Below, piece by piece: positions 9,073-19,158 of a stretch of DNA of 64,000 nt (position 1 is its first letter; the number at the start of each line of letters is the position of its first letter). A model generated the notes under the pieces. That model was not told where the DNA came from. It saw only the letters and a list, made by a program, of their open reading frames with translations, and did no database searches. Both the position numbers and the translations under genes were made by a program. Source of the stretch: Acidovorax sp. A79 (lineage in GTDB: Bacteria; Pseudomonadota; Gammaproteobacteria; Burkholderiales; Burkholderiaceae_C). The stretch spans positions 2,582,501 to 2,646,500 of the forward strand of contig NZ_AP028672.1 of NCBI RefSeq assembly GCF_041154505.1, given 5' to 3'.

Positions 9073-10128
9073 TCACCGCGCCGCCTGCGTCAGCCGGCAC
9101 AGCTGGAACGCCAGGCGCTGCAGCGCCTGCCAGCCGTCGGTCGGCCAGTCGGGCGCCTTCAGGCCCTTGACGATGCCGTCCACCGTGTGCGCGGACTGCA
9201 GCAGCCGCGCCAGGGCGGCGTCGCTCGCCTTGGGCAGGATGCGCTCGAACAGGCGCTCCTTGGGGCCCCAGATGCGGTTCTCGCGCAGGGCCATGGGCAG
9301 GGGGCGGCCGGCGTTCATCGCGTCCTTCACGCGCTTGAGGGCGCGGATGTCCTCGGCCAGCGCCCAGTGCACCAGCACCTCGGCCTCGCCCTCGGCCTGC
9401 AGGCCGTCGAGCATGCGCTGCACGCGCGCGGTCTGGCCGGACAGCACGGACTCGGACAGCTTGAACACGTCGTAGCGCGCCACGTTGAGCACGGCGGCCT
9501 CGACCTGGGCCTGCGTCAGCTCGCCCGCCGGGTGGAGCAGGGCCAGTTTCTGGATCTCCTGGTGCGCGGCCAGCAGGTTGCCTTCCACGCGGTCGGCAAA
9601 GAACTGCAGCGTGCGCTGCCCCTCCTCGCCCGCCACCACGCGCTGCCCCTGGGCGGCCAGGCGCTGTGCGATCCACTGCGGCAGCATGCCGCGCTCGATG
9701 GGGTCGATCTGGAGCGAGGTGCCGCTCGATTCGAGCGCCGCGAACCACGCGCCGGTGCGTGTGGCCTTGTCCAGGCGCGGGAGCATCACGAGCGTGAGCG
9801 TGCTGTCGTTGCCCCGGGCGGACTCGGCCACCTGCTGCAGCGCCACGCTGCCGTCCTTGCCGGGCTTGCCCGAGGGAATGCGGATCTCCACGATCTGCTT
9901 GTCGGCGAACAGGCTGAGCGAGCCGCCCGCCGCCAGCACCGCGCTCCAGTCGAAGTGCGCGCCCGCCACCGTGTAGGAACTGCGCTCGGTATAGCCCTGC
10001 GCACGGGCCGTGGCGCGGATGGCGTCGGCCGCCTCCTGCTGCAGCAGGGGCTCGTCGCCATGCAGCACGTAGAGCGGCGACAGGCCCCGTTGGAGATGCG
10101 TGGAGAGTTGGGCCAGGGCGACTTGCAT
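9073..10128 (-). CDS. holA: DNA polymerase III delta subunit
   Basis: Clamp-loader subunit that opens the sliding clamp. Start ATG 10126-10128 gives MQVALAQLSTHLQRGLSPLY and a 351-residue protein, the normal HolA length. Family landmarks include PLYVLHGDEPLLQQEAADAI near the N-terminus, GSLSLFADKQIVEIRIPSG and LVHWALAEDIRALKRV. In relatives holA usually follows lptE directly; here an arginase gene on the opposite strand lies between them. A candidate partner subunit (HolD-like) is encoded at 33.5 kb. Confidence 0.95.
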   Translation of the reverse strand: MQVALAQLSTHLQRGLSPLYVLHGDEPLLQQEAADAIRATARAQGYTERSSYTVAGAHFDWSAVLAAGGSLSLFADKQIVEIRIPSGKPGKDGSVALQQVAESARGNDSTLTLVMLPRLDKATRTGAWFAALESSGTSLQIDPIERGMLPQWIAQRLAAQGQRVVAGEEGQRTLQFFADRVEGNLLAAHQEIQKLALLHPAGELTQAQVEAAVLNVARYDVFKLSESVLSGQTARVQRMLDGLQAEGEAEVLVHWALAEDIRALKRVKDAMNAGRPLPMALRENRIWGPKERLFERILPKASDAALARLLQSAHTVDGIVKGLKAPDWPTDGWQALQRLAFQLCRLTQAAR

Positions 10129-10363
10129 GCGGCAAAGTTTATCCCCTTGCCCTGGCACCCTGGCGCACCAGGAGGCCAGGGGCACAGAAAACCCCGCAGA
10201 TCGCCAGCACAGGCCTGCAGATTGCACGGTACACGCACCCGATTGCGCAGCTGTCCTGCTTTTCATTGGCGCTCCCCGCCCCGACAATCACCCCGCCACC
10301 ACACGGGCACCCAGCACCCCGGGCGCGCCCGGCACCGTCCGTTCCCCACAAAGGCCTCGCACC

Positions 10364-11353
10364 ATGACCTCCACCCCGCCCCTCCCCGCACCATCCATCA
10401 GCCTCCTGGGCGCCCCCACCGACGTGGGAGCGGGCGCGCGCGGCGCCTCCATGGGCCCCGAGGCCCTGCGCGTGGCCGGGCTGCAGCCGGCGCTGGAAAG
10501 CCACGGCCTGCGGGTGTTCGACCGGGGCAACCTGAGCGGGCCGGCCAATCCCTGGCAGCCCCCGCAGCAAGGCTACCGCCACCTGCCCGAAGTCGTGGAG
10601 TGGAACCAGCTCGTGTTCGATGCGGTGTATGCCGAATTGCGGCGCGGCCACCTGCCCATCCTGATGGGCGGCGACCACTGCCTGGGCCTGGGCAGCATCA
10701 GCGCCGTGGCGCGGCATTGCGCGGAGACCGGCAGGAAGCTGCGCGTGCTGTGGCTTGATGCGCATGCCGACTTCAACACCAGCGCCCTCACGCCCAGCGG
10801 CAATGTGCACGGCATGCCCGTGGCCTGCCTGTGCGGCTTTGGGCCGAAGGAGCTGACGCAGTTGGCCCGGATGCCCGGCGGAGGCCCCGCGCTGCACCCC
10901 GGCCAGATCCGCCAGATCGGCATCCGCAGCGTGGACGAAGGCGAAAAACGCTTCGTGCACGAGCAGGGCCTGGAAGTCTTCGACATGCGCTACATCGACG
11001 AGGTGGGCATGCGCCAGACCATGCAGCAGGCGCTGGCCGGGCTGGATGCCGACACCCACCTGCACGTGAGCTTCGACGTGGATTTCCTGGACCCGGACAT
11101 CGCGCCCGGCGTGGGCACCACGGTGCCCGGCGGCCCCACCTACCGCGAGGCCCAGCTGTGCATGGAGATGATCGCCGACAGCGGCCGCCTGGCGTCGCTG
11201 GACATCGTGGAGCTCAACCCCGCGCTGGACGTGCGCAACCGCACCGCCGTGCTGGCCGTGGACCTGGTGGAGTCGCTGTTCGGCAAGAGCACGCTGATGC
11301 GCGTGCCATCGGACCTGCGCGCCCCGCAGGCGGCGCTTCGTAGCGCTTCCTGA
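10364..11353 (+). CDS. rocF: arginase
   Basis: Hydrolyses arginine to ornithine and urea in the cytoplasm. The 329-residue protein has the binuclear manganese motifs of the ureohydrolase family: GGDHCLGLGS, DAHADFNT and SFDVDFLDPDIAPGVGT, plus HGMPVACLCG. The ligand pattern and NHRTAVLAVDLVESLFG-like C-terminus favour arginase over agmatinase. Start ATG 10364-10366. It stands alone on the plus strand between holA and lptE, which read the other way, so it has its own promoter. No urease or ornithine genes are adjacent. Confidence 0.9.
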   Translation: MTSTPPLPAPSISLLGAPTDVGAGARGASMGPEALRVAGLQPALESHGLRVFDRGNLSGPANPWQPPQQGYRHLPEVVEWNQLVFDAVYAELRRGHLPILMGGDHCLGLGSISAVARHCAETGRKLRVLWLDAHADFNTSALTPSGNVHGMPVACLCGFGPKELTQLARMPGGGPALHPGQIRQIGIRSVDEGEKRFVHEQGLEVFDMRYIDEVGMRQTMQQALAGLDADTHLHVSFDVDFLDPDIAPGVGTTVPGGPTYREAQLCMEMIADSGRLASLDIVELNPALDVRNRTAVLAVDLVESLFGKSTLMRVPSDLRAPQAALRSAS

Positions 11354-11424
11354 AACGGGCGCGCGCCCCCGCGCGGGACGCCGTGGAGCGGGCCTGGCCC
11401 GGCCGCTGGCGTCGCCGCCCCCGG

Positions 11425-11922
11425 CTACCGCTTCACGGCGGCCAGCCGGCGCATCAGCTGCTGCACCAGGTCGGTCCGCATGTTGCGGTACAGCAGCGCC
11501 TCTTCGGCCTCCTTGGCCAGGGCGATGGTTTCGTTGTAGCTGATGTCGCGCTGCTGCAGCAGTTCGGTGTCAGGGATCAGTTCGGTGCCCGCCGGGGTCC
11601 GGAGCCTGAAGCGGATGCGCAGCCGCAACTGCAGCTCGCGCACCTGGCCCGAGGCGTTGAGCCCCACCACCACGCGCTCCTGCGGCTCCTGCAGCAGGTC
11701 CAGGATGGCCTCGGCGGTGGGCAGGGCCGCCGGGTCGCGCAGCACCTGCAGCTTGCTACCCGACCCGTCCAGCGTGCGCTGCAGCTCCCGCGCCAGCGGC
11801 GAGCCCGCGGGGGCCGCGATGTAGAGCGAGTCGAACCCGAACTCCGGCACGCCCCGCAAGCGAAAACCGCAGGCCGACAGCAGGGCCGCGGGCGCGATGA
11901 AGAGCAGTGTGCGTCTTTGCAT
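11425..11922 (-). CDS. lptE: LPS-assembly lipoprotein LptE
   Basis: Outer-membrane lipoprotein that plugs the LptD barrel and helps insert lipopolysaccharide. Start ATG 11920-11922 gives MQRRTLLFIAPAALLSACGF, a signal peptide with lipobox LSAC and mature Cys18. The rest (165 residues) carries the GFRLRG start of the LptE fold and a long helix near the C-terminus (NETIALAKEAEEALLYRNM). It follows leuS on the same strand, as in most Proteobacteria. Confidence 0.92.
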   Translation of the reverse strand: MQRRTLLFIAPAALLSACGFRLRGVPEFGFDSLYIAAPAGSPLARELQRTLDGSGSKLQVLRDPAALPTAEAILDLLQEPQERVVVGLNASGQVRELQLRLRIRFRLRTPAGTELIPDTELLQQRDISYNETIALAKEAEEALLYRNMRTDLVQQLMRRLAAVKR

Positions 11923-12041
11923 TTCAGTTATCCATTGCGTTCGCGCCACCCACAACCCGTGGCACTGGCCCGGCCCAGGCCAGCAGGCGCCGCACCGGGG
12001 CCGCCCCGGCGCGCAGCGCCTCAGGGAGGTGTCGCTTCATT

Positions 12042-14735
12042 TCACACCACCACGTTCACGAGGCGGCCAGGCACCACGATCACCCGCTTGGGCGCTGCGC
12101 CCGCGGCATGTGCCGTGAACGCCTCGCTGGCCAGGGCGATGCGCTCGATCGCTGCCTTGTCGGCCTGCGCCGGCACGTGGATGGAGCCGCGCAGCTTGCC
12201 ATTGACCTGCAGCATGAGCTCGATCTCGTCCTGCACCAGCGCGTTCGCATCCACCTGGGGCCAGGGCGCATCCAGCAGATCGCCCAGGTGGCCCGCGTAG
12301 CCCAGGCTGCTCCACAGGCTGTGCGCGATGTGGGGCGTGGCCGGGTACAGCACGCGCAGCAGGATGCCAAAGCCTTCGATCAGCGCCACCTGGGCGCCGG
12401 CCGACTCCGTGGCCTTGAAGTCCTCGAGCGCGTTGATCATCTTCATCGCGCCCGACACCACGGTGTTGTACTGCATGCGCTGGTAGTCGTAGTCCACCTG
12501 CTTGAGCACGGTGTGGATCTCCAGCCGCAGGGCCTTGGCTTCCTTGCCGAATTCCACCTCCTTCAGGCTGCTGGCGCTTGCCACGCTGGCGCTGGCGGCT
12601 TGCATGTCCATGGCGGAGAGCTTGAAGCCGAAATTCCACACGCGACGCAGGAAACGGTAGCTGCCTTCCACGGCCGCGTCGTTCCACTCCAGCGTGGCCT
12701 CGGGCGGGGCGGTGAACATGGTGTACAGGCGCGCGGTGTCGGCGCCGTACTTCTCGATGAGGTCCTGCGGGTCCACGCCGTTGTTCTTGGACTTGGACAT
12801 GGTGCCCACGCCCTCGTAGTCGATGGGCGTGCCCGCCGGCAACAGGCCGTCACCGCTGGTGGCTTCGTTCTTGAGCCTGGCGCCAACGATCTTGCCGCCT
12901 TCGTCCAGCACATGCTCCACATCGTGTGGCCAGAAGTAGTCCTTTCCGCCCTTGGCGGTGCGGCGGCTGTAGATGTGGTTGAGCACCATGCCTTGCGTGA
13001 GCAGCTTGGTGAAGGGCTCGTCCACCTTGACCAGCCCCAGGTCGCGCATGACCTTGGTCCAGAAGCGCGCGTACAAGAGGTGCAGGATGGCGTGTTCGAT
13101 ACCACCGATGTACTGGTCCATCGGCATCCAGTAGTCGGCGCCGCCAGCGACCATGGCGTCGGCATTCTTGGGGTCGCAATACCGCATGAAATACCAGGAC
13201 GAGTCCACGAACGTGTCCATGGTGTCCGTCTCGCGCCGCGCGGCCTTGCCGCACACGGGGCAGACCACGCCAGCATGGAAACCTTCGTGCTTGTGCAGCG
13301 GGTTGCCCGAACCATCGGGCACGCAGTCGGTTGGCAGCACCACCGGCAGGTCCTTCTCGGGCACGGGCACGGCGCCGTGTTCATCGCAATGGATGATGGG
13401 AATGGGCGTGCCCCAGTAGCGCTGGCGGCTCACGCCCCAGTCGCGCAGGCGCCAGGTGGTCTTGGTCTCGCCCAGGCCCTTGGCCTGCAGCGCGTGGGCC
13501 ACGGCGGTGACGGCTTCCTTGTAGCCCAGGCCGCTGAAGCTGTCGGAGTTGATGGTGACGCCGCGCTGCTTGTCGCCGTACCAGTCGTTCCACTGGTGGT
13601 AGTCGAAGTGCTCGCCATCGACCAGCACCACCTGCTTGATCTCCAGGTTGTACTTGAGGGCGAAGGCGAAATCGCGCTCGTCGTGCGCGGGCACGCCCAT
13701 CACGGCGCCGTCGCCATAGCCCATGAGCACGTAGTTGCCGACCCAGACCTCGACCTTTTCCTCCGTCAGCGGGTGCGTGACGAACAGGCCCGTGGGTTGG
13801 CCCTTCTTTTCCTGCGTGGCCAGCTCGGCCTCGGTGGTGCCGCCGCTCTTGCATTCCTCGATGAAGGCGGCGAGCTCCGGGTTCGTCCTGGCGGCGTGGG
13901 CGGCCAGCGGGTGCTCGGGCGCCACGGCGCAGAAGGTCACGCCCATGATGGTGTCGGCGCGCGTGGTGAAGACGTACATGCGGCCGTCGCCGATCAGCGT
14001 GCCGTCATCGCCCCGGATATCGTGCGGGAAGGCGAAGCGCACGCCTTCGCTCTTGCCGATCCAGTTCTCCTGCATGAGCTTCACGCGTTCGGGCCAGCCG
14101 GGCAGCTTGTCGCCGGTCACGAAGTCCAGCAGCTCTTCGGCGTAATCGGTGATCTTCAGGTAGTAGCCCGGGATCTCGCGCTTTTCCACCGTGGCGCCGG
14201 TGCGCCAGCCCTTGCCGTCGATGACCTGCTCGTTGGCCAGCACGGTCTGGTCCACCGGGTCCCAGTTCACGACCTGGGTCTTGCGGTAGGCAATGCCCTT
14301 TTCCAGCATCTTGAGGAACAGCCACTGGTTCCACTTGTAGTACGTGGGGTCGCAGGTGGCCACTTCGCGGCTCCAGTCGATGGCCAGGCCCATGGCCTGC
14401 ATCTGCTTCTTCATGTACGCGATGTTCTCGTACGTCCACTTGGCGGGGGGCACGCCGTTCTTGAGCGCGGCGTTCTCGGCCGGCAGGCCGAAGGCGTCCC
14501 AGCCCATGGGCATGAGCACGTTGTGGCCGTTCATGCGCAGCTGGCGCGTGAGCATGTCGTTGATGGTGTAGTTGCGCACATGGCCCATGTGCAGCTTGCC
14601 GCTGGGGTAGGGCAGCATCGAGCAGGCGTAGAACTTCTTCTTGCTGGTGTCCTCCGTCACGCGGTAGGCGTCGGTGGCGGTCCAGTGGTCGTGCGCGGCG
14701 CGCTCGACGTCTTGGGGAGAGTATTTGTCTTGCAT
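12042..14735 (-). CDS. leuS: leucyl-tRNA synthetase
   Basis: Class I aminoacyl-tRNA synthetase, 897 residues. The HIGH motif is in [16 protein letters not shown] (residues 42-57) and KMSKS is in [15 protein letters not shown]. The CP1 editing domain lies between them, including the zinc-type cysteines [18 protein letters not shown]. Start ATG 14733-14735. Around 12570-12600 the protein has a short Ala/Ser-rich stretch ([13 protein letters not shown]) before the anticodon-binding domain, which may be a decayed palindromic element. Operon partners: exbD upstream, lptE downstream. Confidence 0.98.
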   Translation of the reverse strand: MQDKYSPQDVERAAHDHWTATDAYRVTEDTSKKKFYACSMLPYPSGKLHMGHVRNYTINDMLTRQLRMNGHNVLMPMGWDAFGLPAENAALKNGVPPAKWTYENIAYMKKQMQAMGLAIDWSREVATCDPTYYKWNQWLFLKMLEKGIAYRKTQVVNWDPVDQTVLANEQVIDGKGWRTGATVEKREIPGYYLKITDYAEELLDFVTGDKLPGWPERVKLMQENWIGKSEGVRFAFPHDIRGDDGTLIGDGRMYVFTTRADTIMGVTFCAVAPEHPLAAHAARTNPELAAFIEECKSGGTTEAELATQEKKGQPTGLFVTHPLTEEKVEVWVGNYVLMGYGDGAVMGVPAHDERDFAFALKYNLEIKQVVLVDGEHFDYHQWNDWYGDKQRGVTINSDSFSGLGYKEAVTAVAHALQAKGLGETKTTWRLRDWGVSRQRYWGTPIPIIHCDEHGAVPVPEKDLPVVLPTDCVPDGSGNPLHKHEGFHAGVVCPVCGKAARRETDTMDTFVDSSWYFMRYCDPKNADAMVAGGADYWMPMDQYIGGIEHAILHLLYARFWTKVMRDLGLVKVDEPFTKLLTQGMVLNHIYSRRTAKGGKDYFWPHDVEHVLDEGGKIVGARLKNEATSGDGLLPAGTPIDYEGVGTMSKSKNNGVDPQDLIEKYGADTARLYTMFTAPPEATLEWNDAAVEGSYRFLRRVWNFGFKLSAMDMQAASASVASASSLKEVEFGKEAKALRLEIHTVLKQVDYDYQRMQYNTVVSGAMKMINALEDFKATESAGAQVALIEGFGILLRVLYPATPHIAHSLWSSLGYAGHLGDLLDAPWPQVDANALVQDEIELMLQVNGKLRGSIHVPAQADKAAIERIALASEAFTAHAAGAAPKRVIVVPGRLVNVVV

Positions 14736-14870
14736 GAGGGCTCGGGGATGAGAGAGGTGTGCGGCTGCGAGGCCGCGCTGCGCAGATTTTAGGCTGTCAG
14801 GCCCTGCGTTCCGCGCCCGCCGCCGCCAGCGGCCTGCGCGGCCCCCCAGGGACCCCGGCGCATGGCGGCT

Positions 14871-15320
14871 TCAAGGTGCCCTGGCAGGGGCCGTTGGCGC
14901 GCCAGCGGCCGGCGGCTCGGCCACGAAGCCGATGCGCTGCAGCCCGGCCAGGTGCGCCGCGCCCATGACCTCGACCACCCGCCCATAGGGCACGGCCGCA
15001 TCGGCGCGCAGCTGGATTTCGGTGTCGGGCCGTTCGGCGCCGATGCGGCGCAGGCGCTCGGCCAGCGCGGGCTGCGACAGGGGCTCGTCCTGAAGAAAGG
15101 CCTGGCCCGAGGCATCGACCACCAGGGTGACGAACTGCGGCACCGTGCCGGGCGTGGCGCCTTCGGTGCGCGGCAGGTCCAGCCGGATCGCGCTGGCCAT
15201 GAGCGGCGCTGTGAGGATGAAGATGACCACGAGCACCAGCATCACATCCACCAGCGGCGTCATGTTGATGTCGCTCATGGGCTGGGGCCCGGCGGTGCGT
15301 TCAAGTCGTCCGAAGGCCAT
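14871..15320 (-). CDS. exbD: ExbD/TolR-family energy-transducing protein
   Basis: Inner-membrane protein that works with an ExbB/TolQ proton channel to energise outer-membrane processes. The 149-residue protein has an N-terminal cytoplasmic stretch ending DINMTPLVDVMLVLVVIFIL, a single transmembrane helix with the conserved proton-carrying Asp in PLVDVMLV, and a periplasmic domain. Start ATG 15318-15320. It follows exbB by 22 bases. No tolA, tolB, pal or tonB is near, so TolR versus ExbD cannot be settled from context. Confidence 0.88.
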   Translation of the reverse strand: MAFGRLERTAGPQPMSDINMTPLVDVMLVLVVIFILTAPLMASAIRLDLPRTEGATPGTVPQFVTLVVDASGQAFLQDEPLSQPALAERLRRIGAERPDTEIQLRADAAVPYGRVVEVMGAAHLAGLQRIGFVAEPPAAGAPTAPARAP

Positions 15321-15342
15321 GGTGAAAACGGACCTCCGGGAT

Positions 15343-16026
15343 TCAGGGCCGAGCACCGGCGGACGGCGCCGTGTCGATCAGCAGTTCGCGCAGGTCGCGC
15401 GCGAAGCCTTCCAGGTCGGCCTCGATGCGGCCGATCAGGCGGCCGAACACGTTGTAGGCCAGCACGGCCGGGATCGCCACCGCCAGCCCGGCCGCCGTCA
15501 TGACCAGCGCCTCGCCCACGGGGCCGGACACGCGGTCGATGGTGATCTGCCCCGCGCCCGCCATGGCCGTGAGCGCATGGTAGATGCCCCAGACGGTGCC
15601 CAGCAGCCCCACGAACGGTGCCGTGGAGCCCACCGTGGCCAGCAGCACCTGGCCAAACTGCAGGCGCCCGAGCACGCCGTGCAAGGCGTCGCGCAGCACG
15701 CGGGTGAGCCGCTGCGACAGGCTGCCTGCCGCCGCCAGCGTGGGCTGGCCGGTGGGACCGGCATGATTTGCTATTGAATTCGCAGCAACAACCAAAGGCA
15801 GGACAAGCGCAGCGCGGTCAAAAGACTGCAGGCGCTGTGCAGCAACGTCCATGGACGGCGCCTGCCAGAACGCCGCCGTGCAGCGGGCCACGTCGGCGCT
15901 GGCCTGCCGCATGAGCCGCAGCTTCCAGACGATGACCACCCAGCTTGCCACGGACATGGCCAGGAGCACCAGCGCGGCACCCTGCGTGACGGCGTCGCCC
16001 TGGCGCCACCAGTGGAGAGCGTCCAT
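15343..16026 (-). CDS. exbB: ExbB/TolQ/MotA-family proton channel
   Basis: Inner-membrane proton channel subunit, 227 residues, three helices. The MotA_ExbB signature GSTAPFVGLLGTVWGIYHAL is in the second helix region, and GEALVMTAAGLAVAIPAVLAY forms the third. Start ATG 16024-16026, 14 bases after the dapB stop. Residues about 68-87 (DRAALVLPLVVAANSIANH) overlap a degenerate palindromic element, in the variable cytoplasmic linker between helix 1 and helix 2. Confidence 0.88.
   Translation of the reverse strand: MDALHWWRQGDAVTQGAALVLLAMSVASWVVIVWKLRLMRQASADVARCTAAFWQAPSMDVAAQRLQSFDRAALVLPLVVAANSIANHAGPTGQPTLAAAGSLSQRLTRVLRDALHGVLGRLQFGQVLLATVGSTAPFVGLLGTVWGIYHALTAMAGAGQITIDRVSGPVGEALVMTAAGLAVAIPAVLAYNVFGRLIGRIEADLEGFARDLRELLIDTAPSAGARP
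15766..15825. repeat. degenerate palindromic element inside exbB (in frame)
   Basis: On the plus strand: GATTTGCTATTGAATTCGCA at the left end, matching the CTATTGATTTCGTAGC arm of the copy at 23.2 kb, then GGCAGGACAAGCGCAGCGCG. The local base composition is more AT-rich than flanking coding sequence. The two core halves no longer pair well. Confidence 0.5.
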
Positions 16027-16040
16027 GGCTGGCCCGATGG

Positions 16041-16901
16041 CTAGTTGTTGTTAAGGCCCAGCACATCGAACATGTCGAACATGCCCGTCTTGTGCCCGGC
16101 GAGGAAGCGCACCGCGCGCAGGCTGCCCTGCGCGTAGGTGGCGCGGCTGGAGGACTTGTGCGTGATCTCGATGCGCTCGCCGATGCCCGCGAACAGCACG
16201 GTGTGGTCGCCCACGATGTCGCCGCCCCGGATGGTGGCAAAGCCGATGCTCGACGGGTCGCGCTCGCCCGTGACGCCCTCGCGCGCAAACACGCCGCACT
16301 CCTTGAGGTCGCGGCCCATGGCGCCGGCGATCACCTCGCCCATCTTGAGCGCGGTGCCCGAGGGCGCATCCACCTTGTGGCGGTGGTGGGCCTCGATGAT
16401 CTCGATGTCGTAGCCGGTGGCCATGGCCTTGGCGGCCATCTCCAGCAGCTTGAGCGTGACGTTGACGCCCACGCTCATGTTGGGCGCCATGACGATGGCC
16501 GTGCGCTGGGCCAACGCCGCGATCTCGGCCTTCTGCGCATCGGTGAAGCCGGTGGTGCCGACGACGGCCTTCACCCCGAGCTGGCTGCACACGGCCAGGT
16601 GGGCCAGGGTGCCTTCGGGGCGCGTGAAATCGATCAGGACGTCGGCGTTTTTCAGGCCCGTGGCAATGTCGGCCGTGATGGCGACGCCGCTGGCATGGCC
16701 GAGGAACGCGGTGGCATCCGAGCCGATGCCCGGGCTGGACGGCACGTCCAGCGCACCGGCCAGCACGCAGTCGTCACTGGCGCGAAGGGCCTCGATGAGC
16801 ATGCGGCCCATGCGGCCCGATGCGCCGGCGATGGCGACACGGCAGGGGCCAGAGCCCGTGGAAGCGGTGGAAGGGGCGGCAGGCGAAGAAGTCCCTGTCA
16901 T
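16041..16901 (-). CDS. dapB: 4-hydroxy-tetrahydrodipicolinate reductase
   Basis: Lysine/diaminopimelate pathway reductase, 286 residues. The NAD(P)-binding motif [18 protein letters not shown] follows an N-terminal extension of about 20 Ser/Thr/Pro-rich residues ([18 protein letters not shown]) that E. coli DapB lacks. A downstream start would remove it, but no good alternative ATG precedes the Rossmann motif. The substrate-binding and catalytic region [18 protein letters not shown] is complete. It lies between bamE and exbB on the same strand. Confidence 0.96.
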   Translation of the reverse strand: MTGTSSPAAPSTASTGSGPCRVAIAGASGRMGRMLIEALRASDDCVLAGALDVPSSPGIGSDATAFLGHASGVAITADIATGLKNADVLIDFTRPEGTLAHLAVCSQLGVKAVVGTTGFTDAQKAEIAALAQRTAIVMAPNMSVGVNVTLKLLEMAAKAMATGYDIEIIEAHHRHKVDAPSGTALKMGEVIAGAMGRDLKECGVFAREGVTGERDPSSIGFATIRGGDIVGDHTVLFAGIGERIEITHKSSSRATYAQGSLRAVRFLAGHKTGMFDMFDVLGLNNN

Positions 16902-16967
16902 GGGTGTCCTGTACGTTGTGGTTGAAGCACGGCGGGCCAGGCACGGCCCACCGCCAGCCCGCCGGCG

Positions 16968-17528
16968 TTACCGTGCGGGCGCTTCAAGCGGTGGATAGCT
17001 GATGGAAGCGGGCTCCAGCGGCGCCGCGGTGGGCGACGCGGGGGGCCGCTGGGAAGCGGGATACCGGGCCAGCTGCTCCGGCGTGGCCTCGAGCACGGGC
17101 ACCTTGCCCTTGGAGCCGCGCGACCCCAGGGCCGCCACGAACTCCGTCTCGGTCGGCATCTCGTCGCCCTCGGAGCGCTCGAGCGCGTCCCCCTTGAAGT
17201 ACACGGTCAGCTTGCGGGTCTGGGCATCTTCGCCGGGGCGCTTGAGCGTGAACACGTATTCCCAGCGGTCGGCATGGAACAGGCTGGTGACCAGCGGGGT
17301 TCCCAGAATCTCTCGCACCTGCTGGCGGCTCATGCCAGGCTGGAGCGCCTCGACCTGCTCGCGCGAGACAAAATTGCCCTGCACCACATCTATCTTGTAG
17401 GGGGTGACAATGTTGGCAATGCGGGTACTGGCGCCATCCAGGCTGCTGCAGCCGGCCAGGGCGGCCACGCTGGCACCGATCAACAGGACCAGGCCCAGGC
17501 GGGCGCTGCAACGGGCTTTGACGGGCAT
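16968..17528 (-). CDS. bamE: outer membrane protein assembly factor BamE
   Basis: Lipoprotein of the BAM complex that inserts outer-membrane barrels. Start ATG 17526-17528; signal peptide with lipobox ALAGC (mature Cys27). The BamE/SmpA core includes VVQGNFVSREQVEALQPGMS, QVREILGTPLV and DRWEYVFTLKR. The C-terminal 50 residues are a Pro/Ala-rich tail (RPPASPTAAPLEP) that E. coli BamE lacks. It is divergent from fur with 87 bases between, the classic omlA-fur arrangement, and heads the run bamE-dapB-exbB-exbD-leuS-lptE. Confidence 0.94.
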   Translation of the reverse strand: MPVKARCSARLGLVLLIGASVAALAGCSSLDGASTRIANIVTPYKIDVVQGNFVSREQVEALQPGMSRQQVREILGTPLVTSLFHADRWEYVFTLKRPGEDAQTRKLTVYFKGDALERSEGDEMPTETEFVAALGSRGSKGKVPVLEATPEQLARYPASQRPPASPTAAPLEPASISYPPLEAPAR

Positions 17529-17615
17529 GGGTAAAAGGGCTGAGGATATGATCGCCCCATTGTAGCGGCAGGCCCTCCGACCCCCAGGCGGGGCCGCATC
17601 CCGAAAGACCATGCC

Positions 17616-18032
17616 ATGACCAACATCGACGAACTCAAAAGCACGGGACTCAAGGCCACGCTGCCCCGCCTGAAGATTCTGGAAATCTTCCAGAAGGGCG
17701 CGCAGCGCCACATGACGGCCGAGGACGTGTTTCGCGTGCTGCTGGAGGAGCGCTCGGACATCGGCCTGGCCACGGTCTACCGCGTGCTCACGCAGTTCGA
17801 GCAGGCCAGCATCCTGATCCGCAGCAATTTCGAGAGCGGCAAGGCGGTGTACGAGCTCAACGAAGGCCAGCACCACGACCACTTCGTGTGCACCTCGTGC
17901 GGCAAGGTGGAAGAGTTCTACGACCCCGAGATCGAAAAACGCCAGCAGGCCGTGGCCAAGGCCAAGGGCTGGCTGGTGCAGGACCACACCATGGCGCTGT
18001 ACGGGCAGTGCGCCGACTGCGCTAAGAAATGA
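17616..18032 (+). CDS. fur: ferric uptake regulator
   Basis: Iron-dependent repressor, 138 residues, near the usual length. It has an N-terminal winged helix ([28 protein letters not shown]) and a metal-binding C-terminal half with [16 protein letters not shown] and the second cysteine pair CADCAKK. The start is ATG 17616; an ATG five bases upstream is out of frame. I do not see a convincing Fur box in the 87-base region shared with bamE. A GC-rich repeat follows the stop. Confidence 0.97.
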   Translation: MTNIDELKSTGLKATLPRLKILEIFQKGAQRHMTAEDVFRVLLEERSDIGLATVYRVLTQFEQASILIRSNFESGKAVYELNEGQHHDHFVCTSCGKVEEFYDPEIEKRQQAVAKAKGWLVQDHTMALYGQCADCAKK

Positions 18033-18120
18033 CTCCCCCCTGAGCCACCTTCGGCGTCTTCCCCCTAAGGGGGACGCTCCCGGCGCGGCGGGGCGGCCCT
18101 TGCGCGGGAGCCCTGGTATG
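18033..18120. repeat. GC-rich 3'-end repeat after fur
   Basis: CTCCCCCTGAGCCACCTTCG, then GGCGTCTTCCCCCTAAGGGG and GACGCTCCCGGCGCGGCGGGGCGGCCC. The CCCCCT/AGGGGG arms can pair. Similar blocks follow purC/precede the co-chaperone end (22.8 kb), corA (35.45 kb) and the acyl-CoA ligase (36.45 kb). Confidence 0.65.
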
Positions 18121-18151
18121 GGCCGCGCCAGTTTCGGTGGCCTGAGCGCCG

Positions 18152-19108
18152 CTAGCCGCCCGTATCGCGCTCCATGGCGCGGCGATGGCGTTCGACAAAC
18201 TCTTGGTAAGTGTCGATGCCGCGCAGTTGCAGGATGGTGTTGCGCACGGCGGCCTCGACCAGCACGGCGATGTTGCGGCCGGCGACCACCTGGATCACGA
18301 CCTTGAGCACGGGCACGCCCAGCACGTCCTGGGTGAGCGGCTCGTAGGGAAGGCGTTCGTAGTCGCGCTCCAGGGTTTCCTTGCGCACCAGGTGCACGAT
18401 GAGCTTCAGCCGCATCTTGCGGCGCACGGCGGTCTCGCCAAAGATGGCGCGGATATCGAGCAGGCCGATGCCGCGCACTTCCAGCAGGTTCTGCAGCAGT
18501 TCGGGGCACTTGCCCTCGATGGTGGTCTGGTTGATGCGGAACAGGTCCACCGCATCGTCGGCCACCAGGCCGTTGCCGCGCGAGATCAGCTCCAGGCCGA
18601 GCTCGCTCTTGCCCAGGCCCGATTCGCCGGTGATCATCACCCCCAGGCCCAGGATGTCCATGAACACGCCGTGCATGGTGGTGCGGTCGGCGAAGTGCTT
18701 GGACAGGTAGGCGCGCAGCACGTCGATGACAAACGCCGACGACTCGTGCGTGGAGAACATCGGGATCTGCGCCCGCTCGCACATCGACACCAGGGCGTCG
18801 GGGGCGGTCTGGTTGTCGGCCAGCACCAGCACGGGCGGCTCCAGCGTCACGATGCGCGCGATGCGGCGCTTGCAATCATCGGGTGAAGCGCTGCCGAGAT
18901 ACGCGATCTCCCGCTCGCCCAGGATCTGGACGCGGTACGGATGGATGTAGTTGAGATAGCCGACCAGATCGGCCCCGGAACGTGCCGAGCGCACCGCCAC
19001 TTCGTCAAAGCGGCGTTCGGAGGCGCCCAGCCCCGCCACCCACTCCCATTTCAGGAGGCCCCGGAATTCCTCGAAAAGGACATCGGCGCTGACGACATTG
19101 GGCTTCAC
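18152..19108 (-). CDS. hprK: HPr kinase/phosphorylase
   Basis: Bifunctional enzyme that phosphorylates and dephosphorylates HPr on serine. The 318-residue protein has an N-terminal regulatory domain and a C-terminal kinase domain with Walker A loop [15 protein letters not shown], the acidic pair in GLVADDAVD and the signature [16 protein letters not shown]. The start is a GTG (19106-19108), the only suitable start before [17 protein letters not shown]. It follows ptsN by about 50 bases on the same strand, the betaproteobacterial nitrogen-PTS arrangement; no HPr or enzyme I gene is in view. Confidence 0.95.
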   Translation of the reverse strand: MKPNVVSADVLFEEFRGLLKWEWVAGLGASERRFDEVAVRSARSGADLVGYLNYIHPYRVQILGEREIAYLGSASPDDCKRRIARIVTLEPPVLVLADNQTAPDALVSMCERAQIPMFSTHESSAFVIDVLRAYLSKHFADRTTMHGVFMDILGLGVMITGESGLGKSELGLELISRGNGLVADDAVDLFRINQTTIEGKCPELLQNLLEVRGIGLLDIRAIFGETAVRRKMRLKLIVHLVRKETLERDYERLPYEPLTQDVLGVPVLKVVIQVVAGRNIAVLVEAAVRNTILQLRGIDTYQEFVERHRRAMERDTGG

Positions 19109-19158
19109 GGTGGATCGGCGACGGTGCGAGCGTGCGTTCGTGCGCGGCGCCAGGCGGC

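Noticed and set aside
12570..12605. Possible palindromic element in leuS (CTGCTGGCGCTTGCCACGCTGGCGCTGGCGGC)
   Set aside because: The core is too degenerate and could be ordinary Ala/Ser codons, so I did not list it as a copy.
11907..14792. A 961-codon plus-strand frame opposite leuS
   Set aside because: Fully antisense to leuS; the translation is rich in His, Val, Gly and Asp with no domain.
17529..17615. Fur box between bamE and fur
   Set aside because: I found no convincing match to the 19-base GATAATGATAATCATTATC-type consensus.
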